DNA of 19,709 bases, from positions 135,309-155,017 of the forward strand of contig BQKZ01000404.1 of NCBI GenBank assembly GCA_036244855.1. The letters run 5' to 3'. Of this stretch, positions 9,129 through 18,138 are shown one piece after another (the first letter of the stretch is position 1; the number at the start of each line of letters is the position of its first letter). The notes beneath the pieces were generated by a model that had not been told where the DNA came from, did no database searches, and worked only from the letters and a program-made list of their open reading frames with translations. Made by a program: the position numbers and the translations under genes. This stretch comes from Temnopleurus reevesii (Eukaryota; Echinodermata; Echinoidea; Temnopleuroida; Temnopleuridae).

Positions 9129-9994
9129 GAAAATACCTCAGCAACTCCGAAAGACATTTCCCTGGAAAATATGGAGCAATTAATTGATAATTCTGAATGA
9201 AGACCTTGGTGGAAGAAGTACCTTACTCAAAGAATCCCTCACAATGCAGCATGGATAATAAGAAATGTTTTAATCCAACAGTAGCCACTTCAAATTTGAT
9301 TAACTATTTTCCAAGCAGGCTCTGTTATGATGTGGCATTATCATTCTTTGTATAGTATATGTTACCAACAGACAATGGGTTCATTGTACTTAGGTACTTC
9401 TTCCATTTAGATCTTCAGATGCTAGAGGTATTATTGCCTTCTTTTCTCATCTCAAAGAAAGGAAGGGAACCAGATTTTCTCTTATATGTCACTGTGTGCA
9501 GAAATGAGATGCCACAGAGAACCAAACTGCCACTCTGAACAGTACCTTTCAAATGTTGCTCTCTATTTATATATTAAGATCCAGGTCCGAAAGCTATACT
9601 GAACAATACAGTAACAATTTCTTCAATACTATGTGGCTAAGAATGATCTGATTTCCTTGGTTATTACATACTTTTATGATAATCTTTGAGGCTGAATACA
9701 GGTTGCTATGTTTATTCAAAGAGATATTACATATAATGCCACAATGAAGTCATCCGAGGATCAAAATGTTGAACAAAGATATGTAATTTGTGTATATTTG
9801 TGTACAAAGCTGCATATATATTTATGAATACGAAAATATTTGACTATGTTTTGATGATAACGCATGTGTGAAATTGTTGAAATTTGTCAAATTAAGAGAA
9901 AAATAATAATTAGGTCTATTCAGTAATGCAAATATGACAATCCTGTGTTTAATCATGAAATGTGATGTTTCATATGATTTTGATATTTTTCACC

Positions 9995-10017
9995 AAAAAA
10001 AAAATATGGGGGGGGGG
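9995..10017 (+). repeat. A10-TAT-G10 homopolymer pair
   Basis: Ten A residues (9995-10004), then TAT, then ten G residues (10008-10017), in otherwise AT-rich sequence. The G run is prone to length polymorphism and sequencing error. Its effect on RNA, if transcribed, is unknown. Confidence 0.85.
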
Positions 10018-10494
10018 ATGGCAAAACAAGGCACAAGAGGGGAATTATATCACACAGTATATGGATCATATGGATTTGTGTATTTCTTTGAATATGTGGA
10101 TTCAATAGTTTGTATTAGAAATATAATTTGCCATGTGCCAAATTTTTTATAATTTTGATTTTCAGAAATGAGAAATTTCCTATAGTTTTTAATTTTGTAA
10201 TATATCAAAATTTTGTCTATTTTGTTAAGTCTTTCAGATGGAAATTCTATAAGATACAAAAATTTGAAGCACATATGTTGACATTGAATTTTGAGAAACC
10301 AAACTTTAGTTTCTTTGTATTGGTTTATCTTTGTTGTCTTTTCTATTGTAATTTGATGTTGTTTTACCAAAGAATTATGCGAAGGCATTTCATGTTTGCT
10401 CGACACAGACATGTATGTCCAGGAGCATGATACATAGTCCTATTGTAACAGTACTTGATCTAGTAGCAAGACCTCATCTCACCCATCCCCTCTC

Positions 10495-10665
10495 TCTCTT
10501 TCTCTAATTCACTGTCCTTCCATGCTAATCCTTCCTCTACCCAAGTTTTGAAATCATACATATTTATCACCAGCCTCCTTTCCCTCTCCCTCCTTGCCCG
10601 TCTCCCTTTCTGATTATCTCTCCCTGCTAATCCTTGCTCTACCAAACTTTCCCATTCCTACTGTT
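10495..10665. repeat. Diverged CT-rich direct repeat, about 102-bp period
   Basis: gctaatccttcctctaccca at 10524 matches gctaatccttgctctaccaa at 10626. Both copies are followed by aa.ttt and preceded by a TCTC/CCTC-rich stretch. The whole block is strongly pyrimidine-rich on the plus strand. Confidence 0.6.
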
Positions 10666-10747
10666 TCATCAATTGACCCTGTAGATTTCATTTATTCCAG
10701 AGCTGCCAGCATTGACAGAAAATCAAACCGGTATATGTTGTAGCCTC

Positions 10748-10965
10748 TGTAGACAGGTGAACTCTGTCTACAGGTTCTGTGCCTTGCATCTTCGTCTGGG
10801 GGAACCAATTTAGGTGGCCAGAATAGACAGGTGGACACTATAGACAGGCTTTATGATATTTTCATCTGGTGGGAAATAATTCTGATGGCCACTGTAGACA
10901 GGTGGTAACTATGGACAGATGGCCGCTTAGAGTAGTTTGATGACACTGTTACGATCTAGGGGTCA
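10748..10965 (+). repeat. Minisatellite of about 74-bp units with a tgtagacaggtg core
   Basis: Three units begin at 10748 (tgtagacaggtg), 10822 (aatagacaggtg) and 10893 (tgtagacaggtg); the third is incomplete. Shared internal landmarks are a second .agacagg about 17 bases on, atcttcgtctgg/ttcatctgg, and ggtggcca/atggcca. Unit 1 also carries a 10-bp inverted repeat, ctgtagacag (10747-10756) and ctgtctacag (10764-10773), with a 7-base loop. Confidence 0.7.
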
Positions 10966-11872
10966 AACTGAAAGAGTTCAATAGAAATGCGTACAAAGGA
11001 ATCACAATTTTGTAGTGAAAAGGACAGAAATTAATGAGTCTCACTCTACGTGAATAACAAGTTGGCAGCTCTGTCATTCACATTCTCATTATGTGTTGTT
11101 ACATTACATACCATTCCTTTCTTTAGCATCATCCACCTTTCCCTAACCGAGTTATTGAATGTATATTATTATTGATCGCAGCATTAACAGGTTTCACGAA
11201 GGATAGGTTTCCATACAAGTTCTCTCATCACCTTGAAACGGAGTAAGATTTTGTACAAACATTTTAAGTATTCTTTTAGTCAAAAACTCCATTTATAGAA
11301 TTGTATTTATAGCCCAGAGATTGGAGGTTGAATTTTTCTCAGGGATTTAGACACAAGTACTTATGAAAGTATTTTCCTAAGTTTCTTTTTCTATCTTTAA
11401 AAATTATTATTCAGGTTTCATGTTCTCCAAAGCCTTTATCATTGGAAAATAATAACCATTTGAAATTTATTTTAGGCTTATGAAGTGTACTTTCTAAATA
11501 TTGTCAGGTATATGTTGATCAGAAATCATGAAAATTTGCTTCAGATATTTAATTATCTAACTTGTTTAGTTGGTTGATTGTGATTTTCCCCTGAGTCTGG
11601 TGCAGAGCTACAAAGAACTTGTTGTATTAATATGTGCTCTGAGCAGTATCCGATCCCTATGTTGATAATGAAATGCAGGAATTTCTTTAAAATAGTGTTG
11701 GATTTTGCTCATTCAATTTGATTAAACTTAATTTCTGGAAGTTTTTGTGTAGTATATGAAGAATATCATTTTAAATGTTTTCACTTTGCTTTATATATAC
11801 ATTAGTATTTGTAAAATGATTGTTTGACCATTGTGGTGTACATATTCATCGTCTGTGTGTTCATCAATTTGA

Positions 11873-11878
11873 AATAAA
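11873..11878 (+). terminator. CCDC170: Polyadenylation signal, CCDC170 homologue
   Basis: AATAAA followed within 15-25 bases by GT-rich tttgtgaaatgtgttag, the layout of a strong vertebrate/echinoderm poly(A) site. Cleavage is expected near 11890-11900. A second AATAAA at 12021-12026 could serve a longer isoform. Confidence 0.55.
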
Positions 11879-12139
11879 GAAAAACATTTGTGAAATGTGT
11901 TAGACTTTATCATATCTAAGATAATTATTATGTGCAATGAGTCATTCCCTATAAACGTTAACATTTGTATGTAGATTACATGCTTATGTATGCAAACTGT
12001 ACAGTGCTATATATGCATAGAATAAATGGTAGAATATCAGCATAAACTATACTGGAATTGTATAATTTCTTACCTTTATTGTTGTGAAGATGAAAACTTA
12101 ATTCATACAACCAGGTTTCATTTTCTCTACTTTGTATTT

Positions 12140-12146
12140 CTCTCAC

Positions 12147-12216
<70 letters not shown>

Positions 12217-12243
12217 ACACACACACACCCACATACACACACA
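12140..12243. repeat. Compound (CT)n(CA)n microsatellite
   Basis: An imperfect CT tract (12140-12163) runs directly into about 40 CA units (12164-12243), with interruptions ag at 12211-12212 and ccc at 12228-12230. Open frames over it are low-complexity artefacts. Confidence 0.97.
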
Positions 12244-12280
12244 ATTATGTTCTCTCTTTACATTTACACATATGTACTCA

Positions 12281-12597
12281 TAGACCCGTATTCCGATATC
12301 AGGTTTAACTTAAACTAGAGTTTAAATCTGTGGTTTAAGTATGTAAAGCCAAAAGTGGCTTGAATCTATAACAGTTGGTGCTTAATTCACCAGCACATTT
12401 GGCACTCATATTATTAAAAGCTGTCTCGGAATAAAAACTTAAATAGTTTTCTACATTATTAGAGCATGGGAAAAGAGAGCAGTTAACATAAGAACTATAC
12501 ATCGTATATAAAGCTTTGGCACTGTTGGCCACCCATACTTAAACCATAGATTTAGACCAGGGTTAATTTAAACCTCGCTATCAGAATAAGGGCCATA
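12281..12597. mobile_element. MITE with long terminal inverted repeats
   Basis: The left arm (from cccgtattccgatatc at 12285 to agtatg near 12343) is the reverse complement, with about 10-15% mismatch, of the right arm (catacttaaaccatag at 12534 to atcagaataaggg at 12592). Similarity continues inward (gccaaaagtgg versus gccaacagtgc), giving arms of about 60-75 bp. Total length is about 310 bp with no coding capacity, as expected for a non-autonomous DNA transposon. Possible 4-bp target duplication CATA at 12279-12282 and 12595-12598. The ends (GACCCGTATTC / GAATAAGGGC) and the GGTTTAA motifs resemble a MITE type I associate with many marine invertebrates. Confidence 0.78.
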
Positions 12598-12610
12598 CAG
12601 TTCATTTCTA

Positions 12611-12630
12611 TCTCTCTCTCTCTCTCTCTC
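12611..12630. repeat. (TC)10 microsatellite
   Basis: Ten perfect TC units, about 15 bases beyond the right end of the MITE. Confidence 0.95.
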
Positions 12631-12724
12631 TGGCTCACCTGCACTTCCCTTTGAAATATACATGTTTATATTCTTTTCCCTATCCTCTCCTTGATTAGAA
12701 TACATTTTCCTTACTATCATTCCN

Positions 12725-13065
12725 AAGGAGACTGTTCCTCAGGACATACTGAATATCAGACGAGAGCCCTGCTTGGAGTGATGGGGAGGTGCTGGAAGTT
12801 GCCTGGCATTCAATCTACAGGAAGAACACGTTTATCAAATATCATTGACTACAAATATAAATGATTGTTTACTACTGTGCATGGGACACCTGTGCAAGGC
12901 CATTTTCGTGTTACGATCTCTCCTGTTCTGGCGTAAGGAGACTATTCTTCAGGACATCAGAAGAGAGCCCTGCTTGGAGTGATAGGGAGGTGCTGGAAGT
13001 TGGCTGGCATTCAATCTATAGGAATAAAATATTCATTAAACATTATTGACTATAAATACAAAAAA
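12725..13065. repeat. 210-bp-period duplication of an about 135-bp segment
   Basis: Copy 1 (12725-12861) begins aaggagactgttcctcagga; copy 2 (12935-13063) begins aaggagactattcttcagga. Identity stays high through gccctgcttggagtgat and ggaggtgctggaagtt to attgactacaaatataaa / attgactataaatacaaa. Copy 1 has 9 extra bases after ggacat. Both strands stay open across the copies, but differences fall at all codon positions and I recognise no protein, so I treat it as a non-coding repeat. An ambiguous base (N, 12724) abuts copy 1. Confidence 0.8.
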
Positions 13066-13784
13066 ATTATTTACAGCATTGGAAAAATAACTTGCTCATT
13101 TTGGACCACAAACATTATTGACCAGTCAACTCTTTTCCTCTTGCAATTTCCTGAAGAGAATTTGCTGAAATATTGGCTCTAAAAAAATATGATGTTGCTT
13201 GCAAATTCTTATACATGTTACTTGTTTATCAACTTGGCTTGGCAAAGAAAAAGAAGATGAAAACACATTTTAATGATTGCACTTTCTTTACTCTCACATC
13301 GTAGCTTAAAAGTTTGAGACATAAGCTGTGATATCAGAGGAATGTTACTGTCAAAATCATTGTATGAATCTTGATGATCTTTTTGCTAATCAATATAAGC
13401 AAAAAATCTCTCTCTTTCTCCCACACAATCTATCAAAATCTTATCTTTGCCTTTGAAAAATCATGCAGCCTCATTTCGCTAAATCAATATAACAACATCA
13501 TTGTATGTAAAAAAAGAAAAACAAAATCAAGCAATCACAAATAATCATGATCTTGTTCACTATATAGTATACAAAAAGTCTAAAAACCCATTTTGACCTG
13601 TTTGGCCATAGCGACTCAAAGTCAAAATTAAAGAAACAAGTGAAAATAAAGATCTCCTCCTATCTTTGGCTTAACCTTCAGACTGTACACGCTAACAGAC
13701 AGTTTGTCATCAAATTACTAAATCAGTAGCGTCATAATGACAGCNAGTGACAAATTCACACGTAATCATATTCTCTACAAAAAC
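13066..13784. other. Convergent intergenic stretch without recognised features
   Basis: AT-rich sequence between the repeat and the inferred 3' end of the K2P gene. It contains one ambiguous base (13745) and a short tctctctctttctccc run at about 13407. I see no gene, RNA gene or inverted repeat in it. Confidence 0.5.
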
Positions 13785-14814
13785 CAGTGTGTTATAAACA
13801 TTTGTTTTTATTAAAAGCGCATTCTTGAGATGATTCTAATGGCAGGATGTAACGAGTACATATAAATAGGACAGTATGTACATGGTTATTTACATTTGAC
13901 ATTAAACTTGTTTGCATAAACATATCATTGTACAAAACGGTATGTTTTCCATTTCAAGCAATTTGTAATTAGTTAATAGTTAAATAGTTTTTATGATTCG
14001 TACATTTTTTTTTAAATATGCAAAACTCAAGTACATTTTGAAGTTTGATTAAAAAAGACAGGCCGTTGTATATATTTGAGATGATAGAAATTAAAATATA
14101 AATTAAATTATTATATAATAACAAATATAGTTAAAAAGTTATATATGATCGATAATAAACGTTGTGTCTATCAAAATGTTGACTTAGCATGATATTGAAG
14201 AGAAAACATCCTTTCAATTTCAAGCAGATATTAATCCTAAATATTCTTTGGGTAGCTCTTTAAAATCGTAATTTCCCGTTTTCCAAAATCAAAATATCCA
14301 TTTGAATATACATGTATTTCGAATTATAATTGAGTTTGAAATTCAATGGTCCTGTGTAATGCTATTCAAATCGGAACCAGCCTGCGATTGTTGTGTCCGC
14401 GCAGTTGAATACACGACGTGCGGTTCTATTGTCTGTGGCCCACTTAACTTTTCGGAGAAAGTTTGTACCGTGTTTTTGGTACTTTTCGGTCTAGTTTATA
14501 AAATGATAAATAAATTAGAAAGGATTTGTATAGTATTAAGGTATTAGTTATTATCTGACACGCTCGCATTCTGAATCCCTGGGCATGTTTTAATTTTACC
14601 TCGTTTTCAGAAATCAAGGCTCTACAACTATCTAATTCAATATACAAACTTGCAGAGTATATACTCTAGCTTGTAAAAGACGTGAAAAATTCAATCTTAT
14701 CCGACATCATAATTACTTTCATTAAAGTGTCACGAGATTTCCAGACCAGAGATCTGCCACTGTACTCTACGTAATGGGTATGCTTGTCAATCATGGTTGT
14801 TATCAAGGCTTGAT
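13785..14814 (-). other. Probable 3' UTR of the K2P channel gene
   Basis: On the minus strand this follows the channel stop codon and ends about 22 bases after AATAAA at 13812-13807. It is AT-rich, intron-free as far as can be judged, and has no coding frame of note. The boundary is inferred from the poly(A) signal only. Confidence 0.45.
13807..13812 (-). terminator. Candidate polyadenylation signal, K2P channel gene
   Basis: TTTATT on the plus strand is AATAAA on the minus strand, followed by a GT-rich tggtttttgtag about 30 bases downstream. It lies about 1.0 kb after the stop codon. Confidence 0.45.
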
Positions 14815-15542
14815 TTAAAGCGTGATTTCAGAATAGCGGGCATCTCTCTGCCGAATGCGCTCCCGACTAACCAACGAATCGAGAAAATGGAGCACCCACG
14901 TCGCTACTTTGATGATTTTACGGTAGGAGAGAGCGACGCACATCGCTGTGACAATCAGACCCGTCCAGGCAAAGACTAAACCAAGGGTGCTTCTTGGCAC
15001 AATGTCCCCGAAGCCAATGGTGGTGACGGAGATATAGAGGAAGTAGATAGAGTGCACGAAGGACCAACCTTCGATCATGGCGAACCCGGGCGCGCTGAAG
15101 ACGATGTAGCTCCAGAAGATGATGGGTGGGATAAATATGGGGACGTCGTCCAGCAGGGCGTCATCGTCCATCTCCTGCGCGTGGGTGATGTCGAGCACGA
15201 CTGGCTCAGCCACACCATTGGATCGTTCCAGCATCGCCCCGTCGGCGGGCGTCGCGGTGATCTCGTTCAAGTCCAACTCGCGATCGTTCTCCCCCTCGCC
15301 TTCGGGCTCGATCCCACCGCTGCCACCGGCTGGCTCATCCTCCGGATTGTTGTTCGACCCTTCGCGCTTCTTGCCGCAAGTGCAGAACCGCCTAGTGAAT
15401 TTCCTGTATGTTTTCATGAAGGAGATGGCGCCGAGGCGACCCAGGTCAGCGATGAGGAGGAGAGTGAGCGGGATGCCGATGCTCGAGTACACGATGCAGA
15501 TAAAACCACCGATGAATGTATGGGGCACGAGATGGCCATAGC
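14815..15542 (-). CDS. K2P channel terminal coding exon 2 (residues 127-368)
   Basis: The acceptor ttttttcctcag joins GC TAT GGC CAT, restoring GYGHLVP of the first filter; the true exon start therefore lies upstream of the first possible initiator in the frame. It then encodes M2, the acidic loop, M3, P2 (SVTTIGFGDIVP) and M4, ending RQRDARYSEITL and TAA. The GC-rich loop produces long spurious frames on the plus strand. Confidence 0.95.
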
Positions 15543-16498
15543 CTGAGGAAAAAAGATCGAGTTGACATTTAGTAACTTAAGGCGATTTTTCTTTTTTTCT
15601 TAATCTTTCATCATTAACTTTTATTAACTCATTAACTTAATTATACAAAAACGATAGGTACGTATAGACTGAGAAAGGATAAGTGTAATAAGAATTTTAG
15701 AGGAGTAATGAAGATAATGAGAAAGAGTTTGAGAGACTCAGAAAGGTGAGTAGAAAGAGGAGATGAAGAATAGGGAGAGTGAAGATAAGGGATCAAGGTA
15801 ATTTAGTTTTTTAAAAATCTATTAATATGCTAAGTTAAATATCGAATGTCGAGTAGACATTGTTGTAATTTCTAGGTAGTGTGACACCATTAGGCTACCA
15901 GCTTTGACGCATGGTATTTTTCACAGACGCTTTATAATTATATTCAACAATTGAAAAGGTGGTATGGACTCTTTGTAAATTATAAGGGGAATTGCGATAA
16001 AGGATAAAGGTTATGTGGGTGTATAAATGGGTATCAATTGTTTTGATCAAGATGGGGGAATTAACCATCAGCTTAAAAAAAAAAGTCCGCACCAATGGAC
16101 GTAAAATGCATTGTCTTACCAATGGTTGAAGTAGTCGTCATACAGAAAAGTACTGCGTTGCCAAAAGTCCACTCCTCGCCGATAACCAAAGTGTTGTTGT
16201 GCGCATCCTTCAGCATGTCCAAATGCCCCACTGGGTACACCAATGTATTTAGCTTATCAAAGACTTCATCATCGTCCAGTCCAGTCGCCGTAGCGTTCCC
16301 GTAGAATTGGACCAGCATCTGTCTGGCGATCTCGACATCGTATTGCTCTTCGGCCACGAGCTGCTTGTACTTGGGACCTTCGATCATGGAGAAGATCAGA
16401 CCACCGAAGAGGAGGTAGAAGACGTAGGCTGTGATGAGGATCAATCGTGGGACAACCCTCTGCAGGGCCGTGCAGCATGCCTTACCGGACATGGCCAT
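14815..16498 (-). CDS. Two-pore-domain (K2P/KCNK-type) potassium channel, 368 aa, two coding exons
   Basis: CDS complement(join(14815-15542, 16120-16498)), 1107 nt. It encodes a K+ leak channel subunit expected to dimerise in the plasma membrane. Layout: M1 about 19-38; extracellular cap 42-108 with sequons at N68 and N101; P1 filter T125-IGYG-129, built across the intron; M2 136-158; cytosolic loop 162-260, Gly/Glu/Asp-rich; M3 262-282; P2 filter T301-IGFG-305 then D306; M4 312-335; short basic tail. One filter in each pore loop and four membrane segments define K2P. The M2 end (SSIGIPLTLLLIADLG) recalls nematode TWK and TRESK-like channels, and GYGH recalls TWIK/TASK, so the subfamily is open. 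The cap lacks the Cys most K2Ps use for a cap disulphide. ATG 16498 is preceded by in-frame TGA two codons upstream and has a good Kozak context (gagccATGG). Confidence 0.94.
16120..16498 (-). CDS. K2P channel coding exon 1 (residues 1-126 and first base of Gly127)
   Basis: Contains M1 (LILITAYVFYLLFGGLIF), the extracellular cap and most of P1 (FGNAVLFCMTTTSTI). The donor is ATTG|gtaaga, splitting the first filter glycine codon in phase 1. Reading on into the intron breaks the filter, which confirms the junction. Intron 15543-16119 (577 bp) contains a purine-rich stretch at 15700-15800. Confidence 0.94.
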
Positions 16499-16535
16499 GG
16501 CTCAGTTCTGGTTTGCCAAGATTCTACGTTATTCT
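16499..16535 (-). other. 5' UTR portion of K2P exon 1, with upstream splice acceptor
   Basis: On the minus strand, tgttttgtcttgttttgcag ends at 16536, 37 bases before the ATG. This is a strong pyrimidine tract plus CAG. It implies that transcription begins in a non-coding exon further upstream (higher coordinates). I could not place that exon with confidence. Confidence 0.55.
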
Positions 16536-16654
16536 CTGCAAAACAAGACAAAACAAAAATCAATTGCGAACGAAATGAAGCAGGAGTATCGCATTTCATA
16601 CTACCAATGCTCTCATTAAAGGGTCAAAGCAGTCAAGTCCACATATGATGAAAG

Positions 16655-16760
16655 AAACCCGTTGAATCCCACTGCTGACACCATTTTTTAAATAGAATTT
16701 ACAGTATCGACACCAAGACAAGATATATGATTAATTAGTCAAGCCAATGTCGTCTTTGTC
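16655..16760. repeat. Diverged third copy of the intron-7 repeat
   Basis: aatcccactgctgacaccat and ccaagacaa...taattagtcaagcc follow the same order as atcccactgctgccactat and ccaagacataa...ccagtcaattag in the unit at 5865. Similarity is moderate, so homology is tentative. It suggests a dispersed family, not a local duplication. Confidence 0.4.
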
Positions 16761-16813
16761 TTAAACGAGACCAGTTACGGACTTCATGGTAAGTCTAGAT
16801 GTATATATATATA

Positions 16814-16843
16814 TTTTTTTTAGCAGAACTTTCTGCATTTATT
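16814..16843 (-). terminator. mRNA-3'-end-like segment on the minus strand (AATAAA plus A8)
   Basis: Read on the minus strand: AATAAA (16843-16838), 16 bases, then eight A residues (16821-16814) leading into a TA repeat. The preceding several hundred bases look like AT-rich 3' UTR with no coding frame. It may be the 3' end of a retroposed transcript or of an unrecognised minus-strand gene, or chance in AT-rich DNA. Confidence 0.3.
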
Positions 16844-17084
16844 GAAACAAAAAATACAAATTCATCAGAATACAAATTTAAACATGCAAAATCAAACTGA
16901 CAGTTTAACAAAAATAATAGCATACAAGAGTAGACCAAATTAATTCATGTAGTAACAAAATATTATAAATGCAGGGGCCAGCTATCATAAGCAAAAAGCT
17001 TGAAGTGGTAGCAGCCCAGAGAAAGCTACAGATATATTTTATCATATTCATACAGATATATTTTTCATATTCTTGAATTCTCAC

Positions 17085-17224
17085 AAGAAGAAGAAGAACA
17101 AGAAGTGGAAGATGGAAAATGGAGGAATTTGAGGAGTACGGAGGTAGAAGAGGAGAAGAATAAGAAGGAGATGAAGTAGTGGAAAAAGGAAATAGAATAT
17201 GAGGAGGAGAGGAGGGGAAGAAAA
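17085..17224 (+). repeat. 140-bp polypurine tract (GAA/GGA-rich)
   Basis: Nearly uninterrupted A/G over about 140 bases, with a handful of pyrimidines. It has triplex (H-DNA) potential. The minus-strand frames across it are low-complexity Ser/Pro/Leu and not credible genes. Confidence 0.85.
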
Positions 17225-17649
17225 CGTGAATTATAAATTCATTAGCATACACCCAATATATTTCGACCAACATTCTGTGGTGTGATAAGGAGCAGTTCTG
17301 TTGCATGTCAAATCAAAATATGTGATACATATAGTTGATATATTCGAGTAACAATAAACACCGTGAAAGAGCTTTAGTGAGTTTTGTTAAAAACGTTGCA
17401 ACTTCATTATTTTACGTAAGATTTATATCAATTGTAATGTGAGTTTTATCACCTGAAAGTATACATTTCAAAAGAATGCACTTCAGTGAAGATGATTTCT
17501 GATCTACATGTATGCTCAGGCCTAACAGCGCATAGACACGACAAAATTGAAAAATATTTTAGGCCTATAGAATTTAATAAACAAACATCGATAAGCATTT
17601 TTGAATGTATATGCCAGTCTGACTTAGATAGGCCATAAGTGGTACTTGC
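17225..17649. other. Non-coding stretch without recognised features
   Basis: AT-rich. Two minus-strand acceptor-like sites are visible (tatactttcag ending at 17456; gacatgcaacag ending near 17297), but neither leads into convincing coding sequence. Confidence 0.4.
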
Positions 17650-17778
17650 CTTCAGTTGTGAGAAATCAAATAGATTATATAGTCCACTAATTAATGCAGA
17701 ACAGCAGCATACAGTGTCATAAACCACAATGTATTTCAAAATTTTCATTTTAGGAAGCCCTGGTATATGATCCGCCAT
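17650..17778 (-). CDS. Speculative first coding exon of an unrecognised membrane protein
   Basis: ATG at 17778 opens a frame MADHIPGLPKMKILKYIVVY and on through a hydrophobic segment (DTVCCCSALISGLYNLF), ending LK at AAG|gcaagt, a textbook GC-AG type donor. An in-frame TAG lies upstream with no earlier in-frame ATG. The start context taatATGGCGGA matches most of the YY1/TISU element (AAnATGGCGGC). No following exon could be identified, and reading into the K2P 5' UTR acceptor gives an early stop. I do not recognise the protein; this may be chance. Confidence 0.2.
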
Positions 17779-18046
17779 ATTAACAAATGCTAGCCATGCT
17801 AGACGGTGTGGTATACTGCGAGAAATCTAATCATGCAAGCCCGAATGGTTACCATGAATACATGACGCGTTTAATATTTCCATCATCAATGGCCGCACGC
17901 CACACATGTCGCTTTCTTTTCGATTTGAGTCTGGAGCCTGTGACATGAATATATACGATTAGTTGTGCAATCAGTCGTATCTCTTTGGTACACATTTTGC
18001 CATTGAGTTATTATTCGTACGTTTAATTGCATTTTTTATGTTACAG

Positions 18047-18138
18047 GCCCCTGATTATAATTATGCTTTCATCGACAGCTGGTGTCATGGCTTGAAAGGT
18101 CTACCATCTACATTTGTAAACTGCAGTATAATTTGAAG
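18047..18138 (+). other. Exon-like 92-base segment (possible non-coding RNA exon)
   Basis: It is flanked by tgcattttttatgttacag and TTGAAG|gtatgtgag, both good splice-site matches. The frame starting GCC CCT GAT TAT stays open for 29 codons, then TGA just before the donor. No partner exon is identified on the plus strand. Confidence 0.18.

Larger units (their letters stand above)
9129..11895 (+). other. CCDC170: Probable long 3' UTR of the CCDC170 homologue
   Basis: No coding frame of note and no introns are evident between the stop codon and the first well-placed AATAAA at 11873. I saw no earlier AATAAA after the stop, only weaker AT-rich variants, so a 2.77-kb 3' UTR is the simplest reading; shorter isoforms using variant signals are possible. 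It holds an A10-TAT-G10 run (9995-10017), a diverged CT-rich direct repeat (10495-10665) and a 74-bp-period minisatellite (10748 on). Confidence 0.5.

Noticed and set aside
10128..10430. 100-aa frame in the putative CCDC170 3' UTR
   Set aside because: AT-rich chance frame with Phe/Tyr/Lys bias.
11976..12283. Low-complexity Cys/Val and His/Thr repeat proteins
   Set aside because: Pure translation of the CT/CA microsatellite.
15052..15546. Plus-strand 164-aa and 140-aa frames opposite K2P exon 2
   Set aside because: Antisense shadows of the channel exon; the minus strand has an unambiguous pore and filter.
16905..17306. 133-aa minus-strand hydrophobic/Ser-Pro frame
   Set aside because: It crosses the polypurine tract; composition is simple-sequence and no domain is recognisable.
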